From Mastigamoeba balamuthi (taxonomy: Eukaryota > Evosea > Mastigamoebida > Mastigamoebidae), in contig CACRSC010000081.1 in NCBI GenBank assembly GCA_902651635.1, forward strand, positions 98,135 through 128,631: a stretch of 30,497 nucleotides of DNA. Reading direction: 5' to 3'. Each line of letters begins with the position of its first letter. The stretch's first letter is position 1. The translations under genes and the position numbers were made by a program. This document shows positions 10,237-19,080 of this stretch, piece after piece. The notes beneath the pieces were generated by a model, which saw only the letters and a program-made list of their open reading frames with translations, did not search any database and had not been told where the DNA came from.

Positions 10237-10824
10237 CCTGGGCTCTGCAGATGACACAGCCCTCTCAGACGCGCGGCACGAGATGCCGATGCTGTGGATC
10301 GGTGCCGCGGGCATCGTATCGTGCGTCATCAACGGCTCGAAGGCCAGGAGCCTGTGGAGCGGATTCGCATGAAGGGCCAGCACCAGCCCACCCAGCGCAC
10401 CAAAAGGGCACAAGCAAAATAACTGATAGTTCTTGCACGCTGCGACTTGCCCTGAGTTGCCCTCCTGCATGATGTGTCAGTCAGCTCGTGCAATGCCATT
10501 CAGGTCGGCATCATCTTGCCAGCGACGGGGAAGAGTGCCAACTGCTTGGGAAGCACACACCCGTGCTCATCTATGCTCCATTTTTAGTTCTCGTGGTGGT
10601 TCTCAAGGGTGGGCGAAGACGAACATGCCGAACAGCACACGCCGAGCATCGCACAGTTGCATGGCAGAGGGCCCTCACATTGTGCAACCGTGCCGAGATC
10701 GAGCGGGGACCCCTTGGCCTTGCGGCCCCTTCAAACAGACACAAAAATCTGCTCACTTTTCATAAATCAGCAACACAAGCTGCTCGAATTGCAACACGAC
10801 CCCCAAGGGGGGTAAACGCTGGGA
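10237..10824. other. Non-coding segment between the 51-bp repeats
   Basis: No gene recognised. Open frames here lack start context, splice sites or domains. The segment lies between two perfect copies of the end of the CxxC-rich gene, so it may be an insertion, or the unit of a local duplication whose other half has been lost. Confidence 0.4.
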
Positions 10825-10875
10825 GAAGGAGCTGTGACGTCGCCGTGACGTGGCAGACCTGTCGAGCACATGCAC
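10825..10875 (+). repeat. 51-bp perfect direct repeat, copy 2
   Basis: Identical to 10183-10233 but without the body of the gene. Only the last codons, stop and 3' flank of the CxxC-rich gene are present. The following 10876-11094 looks like the upstream region of the next gene; nothing else seen there. Confidence 0.9.
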
Positions 10876-11094
10876 TCCCCAGGACCTAACAGTAGTCACC
10901 CACGGAACGCGTGACTTGTTGTCCCGGCGCTTTATGATGCGGTTATTGGGCCGGAGATTTTTTGCTTGTCAGTTGGAGGAACAGATTCGTGAATCTTTGC
11001 GTAGAGAGGATCTTATTTTTCAAATCTTGGTGGGGTTTTTTGAATCGCAACCGCACCAGCCGGGGCTGAAGAGCAGATCGCAAGAGCGGGGGCA

Positions 11095-12280
11095 ATGCAG
11101 CGCAAAGCGACGCAGGTGAAGGAGCTCACGGACAGCTCGTTCCTGTGGGTCCAGCAGCAGTGGGACACCGCCGCCAGCGACAAGTCCTACATTGTCCGAT
11201 GCATTCCCCGATCCGAAACCGCCGCCTCTCGGCACCGCGTCTCACCGCATCCACCGCAGCTGGCCAACGCGCAGCAGGTCCTGCCCGGCACGGTCATCGC
11301 CGAGGAGTTCGAGGAGGGCCGCACGCGCCTCGAGGAGACGCTCCGTGCGTTTGCGTTTGCGTTTGCGTTTGCGTCTCTGCGCGTTTGGCGTCGTTTTCGT
11401 GTGCGGTTCTGCCGCGTTTTGCGCCAGTTGTGCACTCGGGGGACTGGACACCCACGCGCCCGCCACTCTCCTGCTCCTGCAGGCGCCCGCGGGCAGAGGC
11501 TGCTGACGCGGCAGCTGTGGTGCGCGCCCCCCAACGAGTACTACAGCGCCATCCTCGAGAACGGCTTCTTCGGTGGCTTCCGCGTGCGCCCCACACAGCA
11601 CACCACAGAGCACTCGAGACGAGCACAACACTGCGCTCAGCCACACGTTCCACGTTCATAAACACGCAACACAACACAGCACAGCCACAGCATATCTCCA
11701 TCCACTGTGAGCATCGTGACAACACAGCACTCGAGACGAACGCAGTCAGCACGCAACACAAAACAGCACAGAACCAGCACCCAACCAATGGGTCGGCACA
11801 ACACACACGGAGCGCAGCTCACGACACAGCACAACACACAAACATCACACCGCCACGGAGAGCACCTAGGCAGCACAGTAGCACAGCACAGCACAGGCGC
11901 AGGGGCACAACACACCACAACAGCAGCTCAACAAGGGGGACGGGGCGGGTGCGCAGGGGGCGACGCCGACGTTCCACGAGGACCCGACGAGGGCGATCGC
12001 GCTGGCAGCGGTGCCGCCGACGCACGTGTTCCTGTGCAGGTGCGCGCTGGGCGTGGAGGGCCAGGACTGGAAGACGACGCGCAACGGCGTCTACACGATC
12101 AACACGCACACGGTGCTGCCCTCGTTCAGCGCCACCTGGCGCAAGCTCGGGGCCCACGGCGCAGAGGAGCCCGCGGCGGCGCCCGTCGTCGAGGAGAAGC
12201 TGTGCCCCTCGTGCGTGCAGAGCTGCCCCATGACCGCCTCCTTCTGCCCCTTCTGCGGCACCAAGTTCGTCTCCACCTGA
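11095..12280 (+). CDS. Probable PARP/ART-fold protein with C-terminal zinc ribbon
   Basis: Exons 11095-11193, 11260-11344, 11483-11583 and 11957-12280, all joined by GT-AG introns in consistent phase; about 202 residues. The N-terminal part is a helical stretch (ELTDSSFLWVQQQWD... and the E-rich EEFEEGRTRLEE). The middle and second half can be laid onto a PARP catalytic core: LLTRQLWCAPPNEYYSAIL plus ENGFFGGF matches the strand that normally reads LxHGT...IL..GF. FHEDPTRAIALA then THVFLCRCALG matches YFA....A..A then MFLARVLVG, and NGVYTINTHTVLPSF matches the final F.VF....YPEYLI strand. The usual first triad residue His appears as Cys here, so activity is doubtful. The C-terminus is a four-Cys zinc ribbon (CPSCVQSC and CPFCG). 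Nucleus or cytosol is likely. The ART assignment rests on pattern only; the zinc ribbon is clear. Confidence 0.55.
11345..11482 (+). repeat. Hexanucleotide-repeat intron of the PARP-like gene
   Basis: This 138-nt intron begins GTGCG and at once runs into about four TTTGCG units. It is a simple-sequence tract placed right at the 5' splice site. Confidence 0.7.
11584..11956 (+). repeat. Long CACA/CAGCAC-rich intron of the PARP-like gene
   Basis: A 373-nt intron, several times longer than its neighbours. It is made almost entirely of CACAGCAC, ACACAAC and CACTCGAGACGA-type words, with very few runs of G or T on the plus strand until the 3' end. It looks like an expanded low-complexity tract. 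CACTCGAGACGA occurs twice about 115 bp apart (11611 and 11727). Confidence 0.75.
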
Positions 12281-12289
12281 GCTGGGGCG

Positions 12290-12690
12290 CACGGGGGCGC
12301 GGCTGCCACGCGAGTGTGCTTGGAGGGAGAGAGGGAGAGAGAGGGCCTGCCGTGGTCTTGCTGCAAGAGCCTGCTTGTCCGGTGCTGGGCGCTGCGAGAC
12401 CCGCTGGAGGGGGCCGTGTGGCACCAGAGTCTCAGTGGAGCAAAGCAAAAGACACACAAATTCGGATTCCTGTTTCCGTGTGTTCTCGTGTGAAGGCGCA
12501 GTCTTCACCCCACGTGTTGGCGATGCGATGCACCACTCACAAAATCCTCCTGATCGCCACCGGGTCTCGCCCCCCCCCCCGCAACAAATACCCACGCCTG
12601 GCTGCCAGAGCTGCGCCCCCTCGTGGTACATGTGTATGGCGACAAGCCTGCCTGCGCATCGAGCTCTGCAGGCACCACCGGACAGTGAGA
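12290..12690 (+). repeat. Diverged LRR-gene tail segment, copy A, with simple repeats
   Basis: 12510-12690 matches segments found on the minus strand at about 19930-20070 and 21970-22120. All share the sense CACGTG(T/C)TGGCGATGCG-like start and the GGCTGCCAGAGC-like middle, so this is a dispersed unit that elsewhere follows LRR coding sequence. Before it lie a GAGA tract (about 12323-12343) and a poly-C run (about 12569-12580). I see no intact gene. Confidence 0.55.
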
Positions 12691-13010
12691 GTCGTCAACG
12701 CCGCGGGGTACCACACGCCGCACTCGCAGTCGTACAGCGTGTCGTTGTAGCGTGAGGGGGCGCAGTGCCAGGCGCTGGGGACGGACGCCGGGGACGCGTG
12801 AGCCGAGTAGCGAGGCGCGGATAGCGCCGAGACGTTGTCGCGAGTCCAGTCGGCGCGGTGGCGCTGCCACCTGCCGGCGGCGTCGCGCCTGAACGAGAGC
12901 CCCAGCGTGGGCCACTTGGGCTGCGCACGTGCATGAACGTCGCGCACGGGGAAACTGTGCGCGAACCGAGGCACTGCGGGCGTATGCTCGCATTTGATTG
13001 CCTCGATTGC
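12690..13010 (-). pseudogene. Fragment with a YND...DCxCG extracellular motif
   Basis: Read on the minus strand, a protein-like stretch contains WPTLGLSFRRDAAGRW and then WHCAPSRYNDTLYDCECGVW. The form C....YND...DC.CG is a small Cys-rich motif common in extracellular or receptor-type proteins of free-living protists, normally followed by A.DPDC. Here the DPDC end is lost (WYPAAL). No start codon, splice sites or neighbouring domains could be set, and the segment lies inside duplicated sequence, so I call it a gene fragment. Confidence 0.35.
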
Positions 13011-13221
13011 CAATCGAGTTCGTTGCAGCTGAGGCGCAATAAGAAGGCGAGCAGGAAATCGATTGATTCAGGGCGAGCGAATTTCCGGAGACGGAGGAGG
13101 CGAGTGCGTGCAGACCGATGAAGACTCGGGGAGCTGCGGCAACGAACAGGAGTGTGTCGAAATTGACCCACCCGCTGATCGAGTCAAGCGGCAGCGCGAC
13201 GCCCTTGAAGTTGGCTGTCAC

Positions 13222-14068
13222 GCTGGCGTTCACGTGGCAGCCAAGCGCTAAGCGCGCGCATCGTGTGGACAGCGCGGACATGGTAACCGCCTTCCGTAGA
13301 GCTCAGATCGGGGAGGGCCACCGACACAGTAGCCACCAGCCCTAACATAACAGGGGTCGTCGCGGAACCGCCGAAGGTGGGGAAATCAATCGAACATGGA
13401 CTGACACCACAGAGGAACAACACCGGAGTCCACCGGCGGAGTTCCCAAGAAGAACGAGGGAAGAGGTCAAACAATTTGGGGCCTGTGGTGCGTCGTGCAG
13501 AGCGGCCTGAGGGAGCCAGCACCTGTTCGCGGGAGAAGCCCTTCCTCGTGCACGGGACAAACTCAACACCACAGAGGGACTGGAGACCCTCAGAGACGAG
13601 GGACAGCCGGTCGGCCCGAAGGTTCCTGGGGAGGGGTCGGCAACCGCAGAAAGCCGGCGCTCCGGGCAGCGGAGACCGCGGAGAGCGCGGATCACTTGTG
13701 TCGCGAGGCGCCCAGGATACTAAATTCTGCCGCGGAAAAATTGATTTGCCGACCCATAATTCCGCGGGACGCATCTCATCTGCCACATGTCACAAACGCG
13801 TCGGTCTCAGGGAGATTCCTTGGATCGCTGACAGGCAACAGCGATCCGCTAGTCGCCCTCCCTGTTCATCTTCCTCTACTAACCTCCTTCCCTCCACTCC
13901 CTGCCCCCGCCCTCCCGCTTCCCTCCATCCCCGGAAGGTTGACCGGGGCGAATACTTCTATGGCACCCACTCCGAGGCAACTCACTTTCCTGGCTTCTCA
14001 AGGGCATCCAGTGACGACTCTCGAGGCTGCTCCAGCTGACCGAGTACCCTACCTAACCCCACTTTTTT
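13222..14068 (+). repeat. Dispersed 0.8-kb repeat, copy A (most diverged)
   Basis: First of four copies (others at 16498, 19081 and 21145). Shared landmarks: a start around GTTCACGTGGCAG; GGGAAATCAATCGAAC; GAGAGCGCGGATCACTTGTG; a 38-nt inverted repeat CCGCGGAA...TTCCGCGG (13730-13767); the GATTCCTTGGATCG block; a C/T-rich tract; and a 3' end CCTAACCCCACTTTTTT at 14068. The end is a T run in every copy. No transposase or reverse transcriptase frame. Open frames through it are not conserved between copies in a coding-like way. Confidence 0.85.
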
Positions 14069-14960
14069 GATGTGTTGGTGCCTCAGAGTGGGCCCTCTGT
14101 GCATGACAGAAACATGGGAGATTAGTATTCAATCTCCAGAGACAGCCACGCATCTCTACCAATGAAGAATCTGCCTTTGTTCTTGCTCATGATGTCCGAG
14201 GAGGGGAGGACCCGGGCACGCAGCTGGCCTTCACCAGAATCACCCATCGGTGTCCTGGGTGCTGTGATGGGTGCGGCCTTCTCGCGCCACAACCTGCGTG
14301 TGGCGACCTCACCCATGCCAGTGGGGCAGTACTGCAGCTGTCTGCGAGCTTGGGGGAGCCTCCGAGGTGCACAACTAGGGCTGCTTGGCACTGTGGCTGT
14401 GCTGCACGTGCGCGCGAGGGCTACGCTGACATGGCACGGGAGCTGCAGAGGGAAATGTGGGCACTGGGGCCATGAGTAGGCACGAGGCAGCAGTGGCAGC
14501 TGTGCAAGGGGTGCTTTTCAGGGCAGATATTCCTGTTGCGCGTCCTTCTCAAGCACAATTCCCGCGTTCCTGCGCCCTTCCAGGCACAATTTCCACGTTC
14601 CTGAGTCCTTCCGCACACATTTCCCGTGTTCCTGGGTCCTTCTCAGGCACAGATATTAATTTCGTGGGTACTTCTCAGGCACCTCACTGTACCCAGACTG
14701 AGATATTTCTCCAGAGTTTCTCATTTCTCCAGAGTTTCTCAGCCCCTGATTTTTCTCCACCCATTCCCGTCCTCTCGTCACGTGTGTCTCCCTCATGTGG
14801 CACTGCTCGCCACCAGCAGCCAGCAGGGCACCTGCTCGTCGCAGCTTAGTGTTGACAAAGTACTCTGTGGTACTCAAGGCACTCATGCAGGTGCGTGGGG
14901 GCCCGCGAGGGGCATCGTGGCCCCACTGCCTCGTAAAGAAGACTGACCACAGAAAAAACT
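14069..14960. other. Gene-free stretch with tandem repeats
   Basis: No gene seen. 14530-14690 holds about four degenerate units of roughly 31 bp with the core GTTCCTGxGTCCTTC then CAGGCACA. 14709-14743 holds two copies of CTCCAGAGTTTCTC. The first 40 bp after the repeat copy resemble the flank after copy B (TGTG...TGCCTCAG), so the repeat or a larger duplication may extend slightly past the T run. Confidence 0.5.
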
Positions 14961-15229
14961 GAAAAACTGTCCGTGCCCTGCTCCTTCACTGTGTGCGTGG
15001 GGCAGGCGGACTTCAAACATGATGAAGGCCGGGCCAAGGGGCTGATGCAGTTCTGCTTGTCACCCAAGCTGCACATGCCACTGATGGCGCTGATGGATCC
15101 GCATGCCGCTGGACCTCGGCGACCCCATCAGCGGGCTCTACTACCTCGTGGACTTTGTGTGGCTGTTCCCGCCAACAACCAACATCCTGACCAAGGCGAT
15201 GAACATGTTCCTCTATCAGCTCATGCACT

Positions 15230-15725
15230 CTGAGTTTGTGCAAGAAGCTGCTCTTGCCCAACGCCTTCAGCAAGTTCAGTGACCACGATGCACGAGAGCA
15301 TGATGATGAGGTGCGTGAGGCCACGTGCTACCTGCTTAAGCAGGAGTGCCCTTTGGCACCATGCAGCGCTGCATGCACAGCTCTTGGTCTCGTGCATGCT
15401 GCTGCTCAAGATGACCGCCCACGTGGTGCACAAGTGGCTCTTCAACACCATGCATGTGTGGACAAAGGAGCTGCAGATGCCCAAGGAGAACACATATAAG
15501 TACATCGCCATGAATTTACTAAACTTTATGCTCGGCTGGCAGAATGTGGGCTCAACTGACGAGTTCTGGGGCACGGCACTCAAGAACAAGCTCTGCGCCT
15601 GCTTTCACGGTGCACTGACGGCTGAGGAGACGAGCCACTGCCTGCAGCACACGGTTGACATGCACAGCTCTTCTGCTGCATCGAGGTGCTGACAGGCATC
15701 TGCCTGACAGGCTCTGTGATGCACG
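15230..15725 (+). pseudogene. CLU/TIF31 domain fragment, copy 1
   Basis: Recognised by order and content as part of the large CLU (clustered mitochondria/eIF3-associated) protein: LLLPNAFSKFS, then DDEVREATCYLLKQE (the helix before the CLU IPxLVxxL block). Then, after a frame change and a deletion, LLLKMTAHVVHKWLF, TYKYIAMNLLNF, STDEFWGTALKN and ALTAEE. After another frameshift near 15665, FCCIEVLTGICLTG matches the CLU Lf.rl..ltGi.L segment. Intact CLU proteins exceed 1,000 residues, so this piece is about 150 residues with at least two frameshifts. The preceding 15090-15230 (GLYYLVDFVWLF) is open but I do not recognise it. It is adjacent to LRR sequence at 15771, which is not a normal CLU neighbour. 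Confidence 0.7.
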
Positions 15726-15770
15726 ATGGTCATCACGGCCTCTAGCAACTGCTGCTGTCACTGTGCACAC

Positions 15771-16440
15771 GAAGCTGCTGGGCAGGTGCGCGTGGCTGGT
15801 GGACGACTCGCTGCTCGAGGGCCTGGCCAAGGTGACGCCCTCACTGATGCACCTCGATATCTCCGACTGCCCGCACGTCACCAACGCCGGCCTCGCCGTC
15901 CTGCTGCGCCTCTGCAAGGACGTCAAGGACCTCTGCATCTCCGGCTGCCTGGGCGTCACCAGCGACATCTACGCAGTCTTCATGGCCAGCGCCAAGAAGC
16001 TCGCCACCATCGACATCTGTGCGCCTTCTCCCCCTCTCTTCTCTGGCCCCGAGCAGCTCAGCTGACTCCCTCGCGGCCAGCGCGGTGCCGGCACCTGGGG
16101 GACGTCGTGGTCGGGAGCGCGGCGACCGGGTGCCCAGCGCTGTGCAACGTCGACTGCTCGGGTACGCTCGAAACAGAGGTCGCGTGCCTGCCGTGCTCGT
16201 TGCAGTGCCTCTGCATCAGCGGTTGCACGCAGATCGCCGTGGCGCTGCTCGCGGCAGCGCTGGCGGGCCTCGCGGCGCTCGTCTCGCTCGTCGCGCAGTC
16301 AACCAACGTCACCGACACGTGTCTGCGGGCGCTGGGCGAGTCCTTGCGCAGGCTCGAGATCCTCGACGTCAGCGACTGCGCCGCCGTCACACTGGATGGC
16401 CTACTGTGCGTGCCCTTTGAGGGCCTCAATGTCATTGATC
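15771..16440 (+). CDS. Cysteine-containing leucine-rich repeat protein (AMN1/FBXL type), partial
   Basis: Two exons, 15771-16018 and 16081-about 16440, joined by a 62-nt GT-AG intron (phase 1). They encode several LRRs of the cysteine-containing class: MHLDISDCPHVTNAGLAVL, VKDLCISGCLGVTS, LQCLCISGCTQI, and STNVTDTCLRALGESLRRL followed by EILDVSDCAAVTLDG. These are the repeats of FBXL/AMN1 proteins, typically substrate-binding parts of SCF ubiquitin ligases or cell-cycle regulators. No start codon or F-box is seen, and upstream lies the CLU fragment. Downstream the reading frame runs into repeat copy B at about 16498. It could be the 3' part of a gene or a displaced fragment; the frame itself is undamaged. 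A shorter copy lies at 20090-20310 on the other strand. Confidence 0.6.
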
Positions 16441-16497
16441 ATGCACGCTCTGCACGCCAGTGTTACATAACTCCTGACCGTGTCAACACCGACGGCA

Positions 16498-17298
16498 ATG
16501 CTGGGGTTCACGTGACAGTCAAGCGCGGAGCGCACACACATCATGTGGACAGTGCGGGCATGGTTGCCATCTTCAGAGAAGCTCAGAGCCGTGGAGCGCC
16601 ACAGACACTGTGGACACCAGCCCTGCAGTTATCGGGTCGTCGCAGAACTCGCGGGGGAAATCAATCGAACTTGCACTGACATCAGAAGAGTACTACCAGA
16701 GTCCACCAGCAGAGCTCACAAGAAGGACGAGGGGCCTATGGCACATCGTGCAGAGTGGCCAGAGGGCAAACAGCCTGCAGCGGTTTGGGGGAGAAGCTCA
16801 TTCTCATGCACGGCACTCACTCAGCGCCACAGAGGGACGAGACAAGCGGTAGGCCTGAAGGTGCCTGGGGAGATGTCGGCAACTGCAGAGTCGGTTTTCC
16901 GGGCGGAGGAGACCGCGGAGAGCGCGGATCACTTGTGTCGCGAGGCGCCCAAGGAAGATATTTATCCGCGGAAAAATTGATTCGCGGACCCATAATTCCG
17001 CGGGACGCATATAATCTGCCGCATGTCACGCACCCTTCGGTCAGTGAGATTCCTTGGATCGTTGACTGGCCGGCAACGATCCGCTACTCGCCCTTCCCCC
17101 CTCCCCCTCCCACTCTCCCCACCCTGCCCTCCCTTCCCACCCTTGCCTCATCCCCCTTCCCTCAACCCCGGGGTGTCAGGGGCTTTCTATGGTCCCCCCC
17201 TCCGAGGCCACTCGCTCGACTCGCTTCCCGAGGGCATCCAGCGACGACTCTCGAGGCTCCTCCAGCTGACCGCGTTCCCTTCCTAACCCCACTTTTTT
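16498..17298 (+). repeat. Dispersed 0.8-kb repeat, copy B
   Basis: Same landmarks as the other copies: start GGTTCACGTGACAGTCAAGC, 38-nt inverted repeat at 16966-17003, long C/T tract 17090-17165, end CCTAACCCCACTTTTTT at 17298. It directly follows LRR sequence in the same orientation, as copy C does on the other strand. Confidence 0.9.
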
Positions 17299-17810
17299 AA
17301 TGTGTCGATGCCTCAGTGGGTCCCCTCATGGTTCCTCTGTGAGTGAGACATGACGGGCAACACAGTCGAAGGAGCAGATCCTGGAGAAGGCCAACAAGCC
17401 GCTGCGCCTGTGCTGCAGCGTGAAGCTCAAGTCCGAGTGCCGGCCCCCAAGCCGGGCGTGAGGTACCTACCGCCTGCCTGTACAAGGTCGTCGAGGTGTA
17501 CAGGTACTGCATACTCAGGGACATATTCGTTTCTGCAGCAGCAGCAGCGAGGGAGCAGCGGGAGAGGGTCGCAGTACGGGGAGGCGCCGTTCACGGCGTG
17601 CCTGGAGCTCGTGGCGATTGGGTGGCTGACGGCGGCTCGACTGCGACGCGGCGCTGCACAAGCTGTGCATCCCCATCCACGACGCCACTCCCCCCCCGCG
17701 GCGTTTCCTCCCCGCAGCCCGTCTGCAGGCCTGCTGGCCGAGCGCGGCTCAAGCGGCTTGTGCGCGCCAACTTTTCAAAAGTCGAAATCCCATATCTCGG
17801 GCAATTTCAG
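17299..17810. other. Unrecognised, partly protein-like sequence
   Basis: Short plus-strand frames read protein-like (EQILEKANKPLRLCCSVKLK near 17375, EAPFTACLELVAIGWLTA near 17580), with a GTACAGG donor-like site between. I cannot identify them or join them into a gene. CAGCAGCAGCAG at 17536-17547. It may be a remnant of a gene displaced by the surrounding duplications. Confidence 0.3.
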
Positions 17811-17925
17811 TAAGATATTCGTATCTTGCGAGAGATTCAAAGCAAGCCACGCATACCCCTACTGATGAAGAAGCCGCTGTCGTTCTCGCTCGTCATGTAC
17901 GAGCAGGGGGACGCCCTGGGCCAGC
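17811..17925 (+). repeat. Upstream duplicate of the dolichyl-diphosphatase 5' end
   Basis: About 115 bp nearly identical to 17955-18070: the TAAGATATTCGTATCTTGCG leader, an ATG (17865) and the first 20 codons (to GDALGQ). The two ATGs are 146 bp apart. The duplicate's frame then leaves the gene and ends with TGA at 18012-18014, overlapping the true ATG (18011) as ATGA. Confidence 0.9.
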
Positions 17926-18010
17926 CGCGTGCAAAAGAGAGGCAGATATTCAGCAAGATATTCGTATCTTGCGAGAGATTCGCATCAGGCCACGCATCCC
18001 TCCCCCGACG

Positions 18011-18661
18011 ATGAAGAAGCCGCTGTCGTTCTCGCTCGTCATGTACGAGCAGGGGGACGCCCTGGGCCAGCTGCTGGCCCTGGCCAGCATCGCGCACATC
18101 GGCGTCCTGGGCGCCGTGGCCGGGGCGGCCTACTCGCGGCGCGACCTGCACGCGGCGTACGTCCTGCTGGGCGCCTGCCTCTGCGAGGCCGCGTGCACCG
18201 CCCTCAAGCACGCCATCGAGCAGCCGCGCCCCGCCGGCAGCGACAGGGCCGACCACGGCATGCCCTCCTCCCACGCCGCGCTCTGGTCGTACCTCGCGGC
18301 CCTCGCGCTGCTCTCTGCGCTGCGCGGGCGCCCGCGTGCTGCGCTGACGCTGCCGATGCTGCGCGCGGCCGCGGCGTGCGCGGGGGCGGGCGTCGTGTGC
18401 GCCGGCAGGGTGTACCTGGGGTACCACACGGCGGGGCAGGTGGCGGCGGGGGCGGTGCTGGGCGCAGCGCTGGGGGTGGCGTGGCACGCGGCGACGGCGG
18501 GCGGCGTCGTGCGGCGCAGGGTGTCGCCGTGGATCGAGTCGCTGGCCGTCGCGAGGGCGCTGCACGTCAGAGACCTCTCGCAGATCGACGGGCTCGAGCA
18601 GGCCCACTACAACGCCACGCTGCGCCTGAGGAAGAGCGCCCGCAGCCGCCAGCGCAAGTGA
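18011..18661 (+). CDS. DOLPP1: Dolichyl-diphosphatase (PAP2 superfamily membrane phosphatase)
   Basis: A single exon of 216 residues starting at ATG 18011. Carries the three PAP2 phosphatase motifs in order: KHAIEQPRP (K-x6-RP), GMPSSHAALW (PSGH-type; the catalytic His-bearing PSSHA form is that of dolichyl-diphosphatases), and GRVYLGYHTAGQ (SRx5Hx3D-like; the DOLPP1 group has YHTxxQ here). Several hydrophobic helices surround them (AHIGVLGAVAGAA, YVLLGACLCEAAC, AACAGAGVVCAG, AAGAVLGAALG). The length agrees with DOLPP1/CAX4 (about 230). The N-terminus PLSFSLVMYEQGD is also of that family. It removes a phosphate from dolichyl-diphosphate at the ER lumen so that the lipid carrier can be re-used in N-glycosylation. 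Very GC-rich. Both gene ends are duplicated outside the gene, and inverted repeat copies B and C flank it at about 0.7 and 0.4 kb. Confidence 0.88.
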   Translation: MKKPLSFSLVMYEQGDALGQLLALASIAHIGVLGAVAGAAYSRRDLHAAYVLLGACLCEAACTALKHAIEQPRPAGSDRADHGMPSSHAALWSYLAALALLSALRGRPRAALTLPMLRAAAACAGAGVVCAGRVYLGYHTAGQVAAGAVLGAALGVAWHAATAGGVVRRRVSPWIESLAVARALHVRDLSQIDGLEQAHYNATLRLRKSARSRQRK

Positions 18662-18761
18662 GCAAAGCAGCCAAAACAGCGGTCCACTTTTGCCAGTTCG
18701 GAGGCCTCAGCATTACAAAGAGAACTACACCGCTACAACACCGTCACACGGACACCCCACC

Positions 18762-18897
18762 GATCGAGTCGCTGGCCGTCGCGAGGGCGCTGCACCTCAG
18801 AGACCTCTCGCAGATCGACGGGCCACTACAACGCCACGCTGCGCCTGAGGAAGAGCGCCCGCAGCCGCCGCGCAAGTGAGCAAAGCAGCCAAGACAG
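18762..18897 (+). repeat. Downstream duplicate of the dolichyl-diphosphatase 3' end
   Basis: Repeats 18533-18677 (GATCGAGTCGCTGGCC through the stop and AGCAAAGCAGCCAA) with an 11-nt internal deletion (CTCGAGCAGGC missing after GACGGG) and a lost AG-C near the end. It therefore cannot continue the reading frame and is a non-functional end copy. Confidence 0.9.
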
Positions 18898-18924
18898 CGA
18901 TTCTGACTTTGCCAGCCTAAAGCC

Positions 18925-19075
18925 TCTGCATTAGAACTACACCGCCGCAACACCGTCACACTTGCCACCAACGCCAATCTGGGCACTGACACGCCTTGTG
19001 GTCTGCGGTGAGACGGTGACGCGAAGCCGGGTGTGCTGAAGCGCGATGGCTGATCGTCCAAGATCGCACTCGGCC
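18925..19075 (+). repeat. Small dispersed repeat (ACACCGCCGCAACACCGTCAC family)
   Basis: Matches 22345-22445 (ACCGCTGCAACATCGTCACA... GCCACCAACGCCAA... CACTGACACGCCTTG ... GATGGC... CCAAGATCGCA). It also partly matches 18706-18756, just before the downstream gene-end duplicate. The copy at 22345 runs into the possible start of ADAT3. Confidence 0.75.
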
Positions 19076-19080
19076 TCAGC

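Noticed and set aside
9568-10470. 300-codon minus-strand frame opposite the CxxC gene
   Set aside because: A shadow of the GC-rich plus-strand gene: the plus strand has a signal peptide, a spliced Cys pattern and a stop in good order, while the minus frame has no domain and crosses the intron and the N.
11294-12750. Several long frames on both strands over the CACA-rich intron and PARP-like gene
   Set aside because: They are made of low-complexity residues from the CACAGC tract or run antisense to the spliced gene.
12505-13281. 258-codon minus-strand frame as one gene
   Set aside because: Only the middle part has a credible motif, in a different frame (12690-13010). The rest overlaps dispersed repeat and tail sequence.
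13377-14070. Long open frames through the 0.8-kb repeats (similar proteins ending PADRVPxLTPLF in copies A and B, related frames in C and D)
   Set aside because: Differences between copies do not favour third positions and include frame changes. The frames lack any domain and are expected in GC-rich DNA. I treat the repeat as non-coding.
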